From the NCBI GenBank assembly GCA_003517725.1, contig DOZZ01000252.1, positions 6,662-12,354 of the forward strand: 5,693 bases of DNA. Reading direction: 5' to 3'. Source of the stretch: Bryobacterales bacterium. GTDB lineage: Bacteria > Acidobacteriota > Terriglobia > Bryobacterales > Bryobacteraceae. Positions 1 through 5,693 of the stretch are shown here, one piece after another. The notes under the pieces are model-generated. The model searched no databases. It had not been told where the DNA came from and saw nothing but the letters and a program-made list of their open reading frames with translations. A program made the position numbers and the translations under genes. Numbering within the stretch: position 1 is the stretch's first letter; each line of letters opens with the position of its first letter.

Positions 1-39
1 CTAAAGACGTGCCCCACGAAAAGCGGTAAATGGGAAAAT

Positions 40-69
40 TCTCATGAGCTTGGACCAGAGGTCCTGAGA
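40..69 (-). terminator. Possible weak terminator hairpin after the operon
   Basis: About 55 bases past the glycosyltransferase stop the minus strand holds GGACC-TCT-GGTCC (64-52), a perfect 5-bp stem with a 3-base loop. Flanking TCTCA (69-65) and TGAGA (44-40) could extend it to 10 bp with a 7-base bulge on one side. ATTTT follows (39-35). The short U tract and the bulge make it a poor intrinsic terminator, so this is only a candidate. The rest of positions 1-123 shows no supported gene or RNA. Confidence 0.25.
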
Positions 70-123
70 GACAGGCCACACACTACGATGACCGGATAAA
101 CTCAGGGCGCGAGCTCAGCAATA

Positions 124-1329
124 CTATGGCAGGCGCTCGCGAACACGCTGCAAAATCGTCTCGCTATCGTCAGGCTCGCGCACCGGAATCACCGTGACTC
201 CCGGGCCCGCGGGTCTCCAGCGCGCCAGCATGCGCTCGCTGGCGTAGCCTTTGAAAATGGTCACCAGCGGGACGCCGCAAGCGGCCGCCGCGTGCTGCCC
301 GGCTGAGTCATAGCCGGCGTAGAAGCGGCATCGCGCGAGCAGCGAGACGAAGCCCGCGAAGCTGCCGTTCCAGATCACGAAGCGTTCCGGCGCGAGGCCG
401 GAAGCGGCCAGCGCGTGATCTACCCGCGCGCCTTCGTCCGTGCCCAGACCGCGGTCAATCACGATCGAAGCGAAGCGTTGCCCCAGTTCGCGCAGCAGCC
501 CCGCTTCGAATGCACCATCCAGCCGTTTGGCCGCATTGTCGCCCACGCCCAGGCTGACCGCCGCGCTATCTTTCATTACATCCATGGCGACCGGCCGCGG
601 CTGCAATACGGCCGAGTTCACGTCCACGCTCAACACCTCGCGGCACCAGCGGCGCGCCAGTGTGCCCAGGTTCTCGTCGCCGTCGCCGCCGTACGCCCGG
701 CTCTCAAAAAACAGGTACTCGGGTTCCGCGCACACCGGCAGCAGGCCCAGCTGCGTGAGCCGCGAATCGGGATCGATCACTAGCGCGCCTGGCGCGCTGA
801 GCTCATCTTGCAACGCGTGGCGCGCTTCCAGCCGCTGGGCCAGGCTGCCCCCGCTCGGATAGTTCACCGGCAGATGTTCGATCCACGGCGCGCCTTCGAA
901 AAGCTGCGCCGACTTCGCGCCTCCGGCCAGAAAGACGCGGGCGCGCGGGAAGCGCCGGCGCGCGGCTTCTAAAAACACGCTGGTCACGGCGATGTCGGCG
1001 CCCAGCGTTACGCGCGACAACACGTAAACTTGCTCGGGCTCGGCGCCTTCGAACACTTGGGGCACGCGCACCCGCTGGTAGCGCGCGAATAGTTCGCCGG
1101 CGTCGAACTCCGGCAGCGCGCGCGCCATGATGCGCGAGAACAGCCGCGCGTAGACCAGGCACAGGCGCGGCTCGAACAGATCCGCCAGCCGCTCGATGAC
1201 CGTGCGGAACAGCTCCGGCGAGCACTCCGCATCCAACAGCGGGTCGAGCAGCGCATCCGGAACATCGCGGCCTTCCAGGCAATACGCCAGCACCTGCTCG
1301 GCGCGCTGTTTACACGAAATATTTGCCAA
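124..1329 (-). CDS. GT9-like glycosyltransferase with N-terminal extension
   Basis: Divergent relative of the heptosyltransferase (GT9, WaaF-type, GT-B fold) family, which transfers sugars from nucleotide donors, typically to lipopolysaccharide core. Donor and acceptor here are unknown. The N-terminal Rossmann half starts near residue 100: VYVLSRVTLGADIAVTS (101-117), where D112 matches the conserved Asp after the glycine turn, then RRFPRARVFLAGG and a P-W-I-E-H-L-P strand at 148-154. The C-terminal half has VSLGVGDNAAKRL (258-270) and the donor-site motif DSAGQHAAAACGVPLVTIF (341-359). Residues 1-100 are a mostly helical extension absent from classical heptosyltransferases. No signal peptide or membrane segment is evident, so it is probably cytosolic or peripheral. 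The start is uncertain. A TGA precedes the TTG at 1329 by one codon, so TTG is the longest option and overlaps the mtnP end by 20 bp. A GTG at 1293 with GAG just upstream is an alternative beginning after the mtnP stop. It is the last gene of the run and ends at TAG. Confidence 0.8.
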   Translation of the reverse strand: MANISCKQRAEQVLAYCLEGRDVPDALLDPLLDAECSPELFRTVIERLADLFEPRLCLVYARLFSRIMARALPEFDAGELFARYQRVRVPQVFEGAEPEQVYVLSRVTLGADIAVTSVFLEAARRRFPRARVFLAGGAKSAQLFEGAPWIEHLPVNYPSGGSLAQRLEARHALQDELSAPGALVIDPDSRLTQLGLLPVCAEPEYLFFESRAYGGDGDENLGTLARRWCREVLSVDVNSAVLQPRPVAMDVMKDSAAVSLGVGDNAAKRLDGAFEAGLLRELGQRFASIVIDRGLGTDEGARVDHALAASGLAPERFVIWNGSFAGFVSLLARCRFYAGYDSAGQHAAAACGVPLVTIFKGYASERMLARWRPAGPGVTVIPVREPDDSETILQRVRERLP

Positions 1330-2170
1330 CGATCAAGTCCAGCTTGCGGCGCGTGGCGTCGGGCACCACGTCGCGCTGCGTCAGCATGGCGTGCCGCAGC
1401 GACGACTGGCACTTGCACTCGCCGGGGTCGCCCAGCGCCGTTACGGTTTCGGCCACCAGGCGGCAGGCGTTGGCCGCGTTCTGGTGCAGCGTCGCGATAA
1501 TGTCCGTGACCGTCACGGAATCATGCTCCTCATGCCAGCAATCGTAATCCGTCACCATCGCCACCGTGGCGTAGCAGATCTCGGCCTCGCGCGCCAGTTT
1601 GGCCTCCTGCAAATTGGTCATGCCGATGACGTCCATGCCCCAGCTGCGGTAGAGGTTCGACTCGGCGCGCGTCGAGAACGCCGGGCCTTCCATGCACAGG
1701 TACGTGCCGCCCAGCTTGGTGTTGACGCCGATGCGCTGGCCGGCCTGATGCGCCACCGCGGCGACGCGCGCGCACAGCGGATCGGCAAAGCTGACATGCG
1801 CGACCAAGCCCTCGCCGAAAAATGTCGAGATGCGGCCGCGGGTGCGGTCGACGAATTGATCCGGAATGACGAAGTCCAGTGGCCGGTGCTCCTCCTTCAG
1901 CGAACCCACGGCACTCAACGAGAGGATCTGGCGCACTCCCAGGGCCTTCATGCCGTAAATATTGGCGCGGTAGTTAAGTTCCGAAGGCGACAGTTTGTGC
2001 CCACGGCCGTGGCGCGCCAGAAAGGCCACCTGTTGGCCGCCCAATTCGCCCACAACGTAGGCGTCCGAGGGTGCGCCGAAAGGGGTCTCAAGCTTGTGTT
2101 CTTCGTGCGCGGTAAATCCGGGCATGGAGTATAGCCCGCTGCCGCCGATGATGCCGATCGAGGCCTGCAA
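1310..2170 (-). CDS. mtnP: S-methyl-5'-thioadenosine phosphorylase
   Basis: Cytosolic enzyme that cleaves methylthioadenosine with phosphate to adenine and 5-methylthioribose-1-phosphate. It is the entry to methionine salvage and clears the by-product of polyamine and related synthesis. The 286-residue length fits. Motifs run in family order: IGIIGGSG (5-12, phosphate loop), ARHGRGH (52-58), LSAVGSL (85-91), MEGPAFSTRAES (160-171), IGMTNLQEAKLAREAE (182-197) and VTDYDCW (206-212). The Asp pair D208/D210 matches the residues that read the 6-amino group in adenine-specific members, arguing against a guanosine/inosine phosphorylase. Methylthioinosine phosphorylase remains a less likely alternative. 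A CKC motif at 252-254, followed by QSSL, is common in bacterial and archaeal members. Translation appears to start at TTG: no upstream start fits, a strong AAAGGAG sits 5 bases before it, and the next ATG (M16) would remove the phosphate loop. It begins 28 bp after the MeaB-epimerase gene. No other salvage genes are visible. Confidence 0.95.
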   Translation of the reverse strand: MQASIGIIGGSGLYSMPGFTAHEEHKLETPFGAPSDAYVVGELGGQQVAFLARHGRGHKLSPSELNYRANIYGMKALGVRQILSLSAVGSLKEEHRPLDFVIPDQFVDRTRGRISTFFGEGLVAHVSFADPLCARVAAVAHQAGQRIGVNTKLGGTYLCMEGPAFSTRAESNLYRSWGMDVIGMTNLQEAKLAREAEICYATVAMVTDYDCWHEEHDSVTVTDIIATLHQNAANACRLVAETVTALGDPGECKCQSSLRHAMLTQRDVVPDATRRKLDLIVGKYFV

Positions 2171-2175
2171 TACGA

Positions 2176-2182
2176 CTCCTTT
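2176..2182 (-). promoter_or_regulatory. mtnP: Strong ribosome binding site for mtnP TTG start
   Basis: The minus strand reads AAAGGAG, then TCGTA, then TTG at 2170-2168. It is the best Shine-Dalgarno match at any junction in the window and has a 5-base spacer. It lies in the 28-bp gap after the MeaB-epimerase stop and supports initiation at TTG. It also suggests mtnP is translated independently of its upstream neighbour, unlike the coupled genes on either side. Confidence 0.7.
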
Positions 2183-2198
2183 GGGGGAAATTTCTATT

Positions 2199-3323
2199 CT
2201 ATTCTTGTATCAACTCGAGCAGCACGCCGCCGGTGCTTTGCGGGTGCACGAACAGGTACAGGTGGCCGCCCGCGCCGGTTTGCGGCGTGCCGATGAGGCG
2301 CGCCCCGCGCTGCTTCAGGCGTTCGGCGGCGGCGGCCAGGTCCGGCACCTTTAGAGCAATGTGGTGCAGCCCTTCACCGCGCTTCTCGATGAAACGCGCG
2401 ATGGTGGATTCGGGCTCCGTGGCCTCCAACAGTTCAATGCGTGACGCGCCCGCCGGCAGCATTGCGACGTGCACTTTCTCGGCCGCCACGGTTTCACGGC
2501 CGGTCGCCTGCAGGCCCACGTCGGCATAGATCGGCAGAGCCGCGCCGATCGACTTCACGGCAATGCCGATGTGGTCAATACTGGCCCCGACCACCGTATG
2601 CCGGCGCCGCGGGCAGGCCGCCATGGCTTCGATCAACTCCGCGATTCCCTTGGGCGCTGTGGCGACGGTTTGCAGAATCGGCGGATTGTCCGCGGCGGGT
2701 ACCAGCCCCAGCATGGCCGCAATTTCGCGCGCGGTCTTCTCCGCGCCCGGCAGGTCGGCTTTGTTGACGACGAAGATGTCGGCGATCTCCATCATGCCGG
2801 CCTTGATGGCCTGTACATCGTCGCCCATACCGGGCGCCAGCACCACGATCACCATGTCGGCCAGTGACGCGATTTCGATCTCATCCTGTCCCACGCCCAC
2901 GGTCTCGATCAGGACGAAGTCGAAACCCGCGGCGCGCAGCAGGCGCGTGGACTGATGCGCCGCGGCGGCGATGCCACCTAATGCGCCGCGCGTCGCCATC
3001 GATCGGATGAACACGCCGGCATCGGCGTAGTGACGCTGCATGCGGATGCGGTCGCCTAAGAGGGCGCCGCCCGTGGCCCGGCTCGAGGGATCCACCGCCA
3101 GCACCGCCACGGTTTTCGATGCCGCGCGCAACGCTGCAATCAGCGCATCGACCAACGAGCTTTTACCCGCGCCCGGCGGCCCCGTGATGCCCACCACCAG
3201 GCCGGTGCCGGGTGCAAGCCTCGCCAGCAATTCCCACGCTGAAGGCTCGCGGTTCTCAATGGCTGTCAGCGCACGCCCCAGCGCCCGCGGGTTGCGCTCG
3301 ATAATTCTGCCTGCGTCGGGCAT
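2199..3323 (-). CDS. MeaB GTPase fused to methylmalonyl-CoA epimerase
   Basis: Two proteins of the methylmalonyl-CoA pathway in one 374-residue chain. Residues about 1-237 are a MeaB/ArgK-type G-protein chaperone, which loads and protects B12-dependent methylmalonyl-CoA mutase. Visible motifs are Walker A GPPGAGKSS (48-56), DPSSRATGGALLGDRIRM (78-95), ETVGVGQ (140-146), the PGMGDDVQAIK region matching MeaB switch III (164-174), and G4 NKAD (187-190). Residues about 249-374 are a VOC-fold methylmalonyl-CoA epimerase, which interconverts the (S) and (R) substrates. Aligned by eye to the Propionibacterium enzyme, the metal ligands are H251 (IDHIGIAV), E297 (in place of Gln), H320 or H321 (GLHHIA) and E370 (VLLELIQ). 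The linker is only about ten residues. Ordinary MeaB is about 330 residues, so its C-terminal dimerisation arm appears to be missing. The ATG shares one base with the upstream stop (TGATG), indicating coupling. Both domains look intact and active. The mutase itself is not in the window. Confidence 0.93.
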   Translation of the reverse strand: MPDAGRIIERNPRALGRALTAIENREPSAWELLARLAPGTGLVVGITGPPGAGKSSLVDALIAALRAASKTVAVLAVDPSSRATGGALLGDRIRMQRHYADAGVFIRSMATRGALGGIAAAAHQSTRLLRAAGFDFVLIETVGVGQDEIEIASLADMVIVVLAPGMGDDVQAIKAGMMEIADIFVVNKADLPGAEKTAREIAAMLGLVPAADNPPILQTVATAPKGIAELIEAMAACPRRRHTVVGASIDHIGIAVKSIGAALPIYADVGLQATGRETVAAEKVHVAMLPAGASRIELLEATEPESTIARFIEKRGEGLHHIALKVPDLAAAAERLKQRGARLIGTPQTGAGGHLYLFVHPQSTGGVLLELIQE

Positions 3324-4465
3324 CAGTCTTTAAGAAGTTGCCGCGCGATCACCAGCCGCTGGATCTCGCTGGTGCCTTCGCCAATGGTGCACAGCTTCAC
3401 GTCGCGGTAAAACTTCTCCACCGGATAGTCTTTGATAAAGCCGTAGCCGCCGTGGATCTGCACCGCTTCGCCGGCGATCCTCACGGCCGCCTCCGACGCG
3501 AACAGTTTGGCCATCGCCGATTCACGCGTCACGCGTTTGCCCGCGTCGAGCCGCGTGGCCGCGCGATAAGTCAGCAGCCGCGATGCATCCAAGTCCGTGG
3601 CCATGTCCACCAGCTTGTGCTGGATGGCCTGGAACTCCGAGATGGGCCGGCCGAACTGTTTGCGGATCTTGGCATATTTAAGCGCCGCGTCGAACGCGCC
3701 TTGCGCCATGCCGATCGACAGCGCCGCGATGGAGATGCGCCCGCCATCCAGAATGCGCAGGCTATCGACAAAGCCTTCGTTGAGCTTGCCCAGACGCTGC
3801 GCATCCGGCAGCCGGCAGTTGTGGAACAGCACCTCGCCAGTGGCACTGGCCCGCAGCCCAAGCTTGTTTTCCTTCTTGCCCACGCTGAAGCCCGGCGTGT
3901 CTTTTTCGAAGATGAACGCCGAAATTCCGTGCTGCGAGGCCGCGCGATCCGTCACGGCCATGCCCACGCACACGTCGGCATAATGGGCGTTGGTGGTGAA
4001 GGTCTTGGAGCCGTTGAGCACCCACTCATCGCCCTGCCGCATGGCCGTGGTACGCGTTCCCGCAGCGTCGGAACCGGCCTCGGGCTCGGTCAGCGACCAG
4101 CTTCCGATGAACTCGCCGCTCGCCAGTTTCGGCAGATATTTCTGCTTCTGCTCGTCCGATCCCGCTTTGTAGATGTGGTTCGAGCACAGCGAGGTATGCG
4201 CCGCCACGATGATGCCGACCGAGCCATCGACGCGCGACAGCTCTTCGATAATGATGGCGTACTCCACGTAGCCCAGGCCGGCGCCGCCCAGCTCTTCGGG
4301 AAAAATGGAGCCCATATAGCCCAGCTGCCCCAGCTTCTTGATTACTTCGAGCGGGAAGGTCTGAGCCTCATCCCACGCCATCACGTGGGGCGCAATTTCG
4401 GCCGCGGCGAAGTCGCGCACCTCCCGGCGCAACTGAATTTGCTCCGGGGTGTACTCGAATTCCAT
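3323..4465 (-). CDS. Acyl-CoA dehydrogenase, short-chain type
   Basis: Cytosolic FAD enzyme that introduces the alpha-beta double bond into an acyl-CoA and passes electrons to electron-transfer flavoprotein. The 380-residue length is standard. The N-terminal helical domain starts at the typical [17 protein letters not shown]. Signature 1, [13 protein letters not shown], is at 124-136, and signature 2 runs from Q336 to D355 (QIHGGYGF...KFYRD). The flavin-contacting [15 protein letters not shown] region is at 268-282. The catalytic base is expected to be E363 in IGEGTSEIQ, the position used by short- and medium-chain members. Overall it resembles butyryl-CoA or short/branched-chain dehydrogenases, but chain-length preference cannot be settled from motifs. 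The ATG is 6 bp after the oxidoreductase stop with only a weak purine stretch about 16 bases upstream, so translational coupling is likely. Its stop overlaps the next start as TGATG. The neighbouring MeaB-epimerase gene suggests a role in routes yielding propionyl-CoA, such as isoleucine or valine breakdown; that is inference. Confidence 0.95.
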   Translation of the reverse strand: MEFEYTPEQIQLRREVRDFAAAEIAPHVMAWDEAQTFPLEVIKKLGQLGYMGSIFPEELGGAGLGYVEYAIIIEELSRVDGSVGIIVAAHTSLCSNHIYKAGSDEQKQKYLPKLASGEFIGSWSLTEPEAGSDAAGTRTTAMRQGDEWVLNGSKTFTTNAHYADVCVGMAVTDRAASQHGISAFIFEKDTPGFSVGKKENKLGLRASATGEVLFHNCRLPDAQRLGKLNEGFVDSLRILDGGRISIAALSIGMAQGAFDAALKYAKIRKQFGRPISEFQAIQHKLVDMATDLDASRLLTYRAATRLDAGKRVTRESAMAKLFASEAAVRIAGEAVQIHGGYGFIKDYPVEKFYRDVKLCTIGEGTSEIQRLVIARQLLKD

Positions 4466-4471
4466 GCGGGC

Positions 4472-5671
4472 TTAGACGATCTCTTCTTTGGCCGCGTCCC
4501 AGCGCAGGGTCCGCTTCTGGCGATAGCTGTCCACCGCCATGCGGCACGTCACCGCCACCCGGTAGCCCACATCAAAAGGGCAATTGGTGGGGCTGCCGGT
4601 GCGGATGCAGTCCAGAAAATTCTGCATGTGGGCGCGCGGCGCCGTGGGCGTGGTGCCCTGCACTTCGGCCAGATCGTGGCGATTCACCTTCTGCGGAATG
4701 TAGCGGACCTGCTGAGCGCGTTGGATGGTGCCATCCGTACCCAGCACGTTTTCGTTCACGCCCAGCTGGCTGTTGCCGAAGCCGGAATTCCACGAGTAGA
4801 GAATTTCTTCCGGATGCTCCATCGACACGTTCATGGTGTCGGGCACCTGCCGCCCGTCTTTCCACAGATACAGGCCGCCGGTCATGGTCACGGCGGTTGG
4901 GATCTTCAGGTCCATGCACTTGTACCAGAACGCCAGCTGGTGGCACATATTCTCGTACACGTTGCCGCCTGAGTAGTCCCAGAAAAAGCGCCAGTTGATG
5001 TAGCGGTTAGGATCGAAAGGATGCGTGGGCGCGGGCCCTTCGAAATCTTTCCACAGAATATTTTCCGTGGTCATGTCGGGATAAATGGGGCGTGACCACT
5101 GCGGCTTGTCATGCGGCGTGTTGCGGTACATGTTGGCCTGGATGGCCGTAATTTTGCCGAGATTGCCCGACTTCAGGAACGTCTCGCAATCCTGCACGTG
5201 GCCCATGGAGCACGACTGGTGGCCGATCTGCACGGTGCGGTTGGCCGCCGCGTGATACGCGGCGCGCATGGCCTTGGCGTCGGCGACGTTGAAGGCCATG
5301 GTCTTTTCCTGGTAGACGTGCTTGCCGGCCTGCATCGACGCGATGAAGTGGGTGGCGTGCAGGTGTTGCGGCGTGGCGATCAGCACGGCGTCGATCGACT
5401 TATCTTCCAGCAGCCGGCGGTGATCGTAGTAAGTCTTGGCCTCGGGCGCCAGCTTCTTAGCGTCATCCAGGCGCCGCGAGTAGATATCGCAAAACGCCAC
5501 GAACTCGGTGTTAGGGCAGGCGATAGCTTCGCGGGTGATTTCAGTGCCGCGCGCGCCTATGCCGATAATGCCCAGGCGGATGCGATCGTTAGCTCCGAGG
5601 ACGCGGGAAGCGGCGAGCCCGCCGGCCAGGCCGGTCGCGACTTTCCCGATAAAGTTACGGCGAGATTCCAT
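4472..5671 (-). CDS. Tat-exported Gfo/Idh/MocA-family oxidoreductase
   Basis: Predicted NAD(P)-dependent oxidoreductase, probably acting on a sugar or sugar-like compound outside the cytoplasm; the substrate cannot be read from sequence. The leader is a twin-arginine signal: SRRNFIGK, an Ala/Gly-rich stretch, then a likely cleavage site near VLGA|ND. The Rossmann motif GIIGIGARG follows directly (residues 37-45 when counted from the upstream ATG at 5680). A variant of the family EKP motif, QEKTM, lies near residues 124-128, with K126 the probable catalytic lysine. The second domain carries WRFFWDYSGGNVYENMCHQ (about 230-248), where H247 is a candidate catalytic residue. Length is usual for the secreted subgroup. 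I chose the ATG at 5671, giving MESRRNF, because AGGA lies 8 bases upstream. The ATG at 5680 would add MSA and has no well-spaced ribosome site. It is the first gene of the run, 6 bp ahead of the acyl-CoA dehydrogenase. Family assignment is firm; specificity is unknown. Confidence 0.9.
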   Translation of the reverse strand: MESRRNFIGKVATGLAGGLAASRVLGANDRIRLGIIGIGARGTEITREAIACPNTEFVAFCDIYSRRLDDAKKLAPEAKTYYDHRRLLEDKSIDAVLIATPQHLHATHFIASMQAGKHVYQEKTMAFNVADAKAMRAAYHAAANRTVQIGHQSCSMGHVQDCETFLKSGNLGKITAIQANMYRNTPHDKPQWSRPIYPDMTTENILWKDFEGPAPTHPFDPNRYINWRFFWDYSGGNVYENMCHQLAFWYKCMDLKIPTAVTMTGGLYLWKDGRQVPDTMNVSMEHPEEILYSWNSGFGNSQLGVNENVLGTDGTIQRAQQVRYIPQKVNRHDLAEVQGTTPTAPRAHMQNFLDCIRTGSPTNCPFDVGYRVAVTCRMAVDSYRQKRTLRWDAAKEEIV

Positions 5672-5679
5672 AGCAGACA

Positions 5680-5683
5680 TCCT
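5680..5683 (-). promoter_or_regulatory. Ribosome binding site deciding the oxidoreductase start
   Basis: On the minus strand the sequence reads AGGA, then TGTCTGCT, then ATG at 5671-5669. This gives an 8-base spacer, in the normal range. The same AGGA overlaps the upstream ATG at 5680, so it cannot serve that codon. This favours the shorter protein, whose twin-arginine motif starts three residues from the N-terminus. Confidence 0.5.
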
Positions 5684-5693
5684 ATCAGGAGAG

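Noticed and set aside
1..45. A minus-strand mini-frame from ATG at 45 to TAG at 3-1 (14 codons, starting MRIFPF)
   Set aside because: It is too short to judge, has no ribosome site, and its start falls inside the candidate hairpin. Extending upstream to GTG at 81 gives only 26 codons with no recognisable features.
41..48. CTCATGAG palindrome near the left end as an operator site
   Set aside because: An 8-base palindrome is expected by chance, and there is no promoter or regulated start beside it. It may simply form part of the hairpin region.
1196..2134. A 312-codon plus-strand open frame opposite mtnP
   Set aside because: It lies almost wholly antisense to mtnP and the start of the glycosyltransferase. 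Its composition (many H, R, Q, V, G, A) is that of a reverse-complement shadow with no recognisable motif.
2577..2612. A frameshift or lost stop joining two separate genes at the MeaB/epimerase junction
   Set aside because: The frame is continuous, codon use looks the same on both sides, and both domains are aligned without missing motifs. A true fusion is the simplest reading, though an assembly error cannot be excluded from one sequence.
3338..4972. A 544-codon open frame on the plus strand across the acyl-CoA dehydrogenase and oxidoreductase genes
   Set aside because: It runs antisense to two clearly recognisable conserved enzymes, crosses their junction, is rich in His, Arg and Ala as expected of a GC-biased shadow frame, and shows no domain I recognise.
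5681..5693. Tandem TGA TAG on the minus strand at 5687-5682 as the end of an upstream gene
   Set aside because: Only 13 bases precede the first ATG at 5680 in the window, so whether a coding frame ends there cannot be judged.

Overview
The window is a compact, GC-rich piece of bacterial chromosome in which every supported gene lies on the minus strand. Read from right to left there are five codirectional genes: a Tat-exported Gfo/Idh/MocA-family oxidoreductase, an acyl-CoA dehydrogenase, a MeaB GTPase fused to a methylmalonyl-CoA epimerase domain, an S-methyl-5'-thioadenosine phosphorylase (mtnP), and a GT9-like glycosyltransferase. Junctions are tight: a 6-bp gap, a 1-base TGATG overlap, a 28-bp gap, and a 20-bp overlap. 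Transcription as one operon is therefore likely, with its promoter outside the right edge. About 120 bases at the left end hold no convincing gene, only a weak hairpin that might end the transcript.

The gene types suggest Acidobacteriota, most likely the Bryobacterales/Solibacter group. This rests on the secreted Gfo/Idh/MocA protein with a twin-arginine leader, the divergent GT9-like protein, the GC-rich codon use and the fatty/branched-acid catabolic genes. It is a judgement from general familiarity, not from a search or a marker gene.

Metabolically, the acyl-CoA dehydrogenase and the MeaB-epimerase protein fit one route. Short or branched acyl-CoAs (for example from branched-chain amino acids) are oxidised towards propionyl-CoA. 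That is carboxylated to (S)-methylmalonyl-CoA, epimerised to the (R) form, and rearranged by B12-dependent methylmalonyl-CoA mutase, which MeaB protects. The carboxylase and mutase are not in the window. MtnP belongs to methylthioadenosine/methionine salvage. The oxidoreductase and the glycosyltransferase have no clear link to either pathway.

The most notable item is the MeaB-epimerase fusion. The G domain is intact, the usual MeaB C-terminal dimerisation arm appears to be missing, and a complete-looking epimerase domain takes its place. No mobile element, CRISPR array, tRNA or rRNA was seen.
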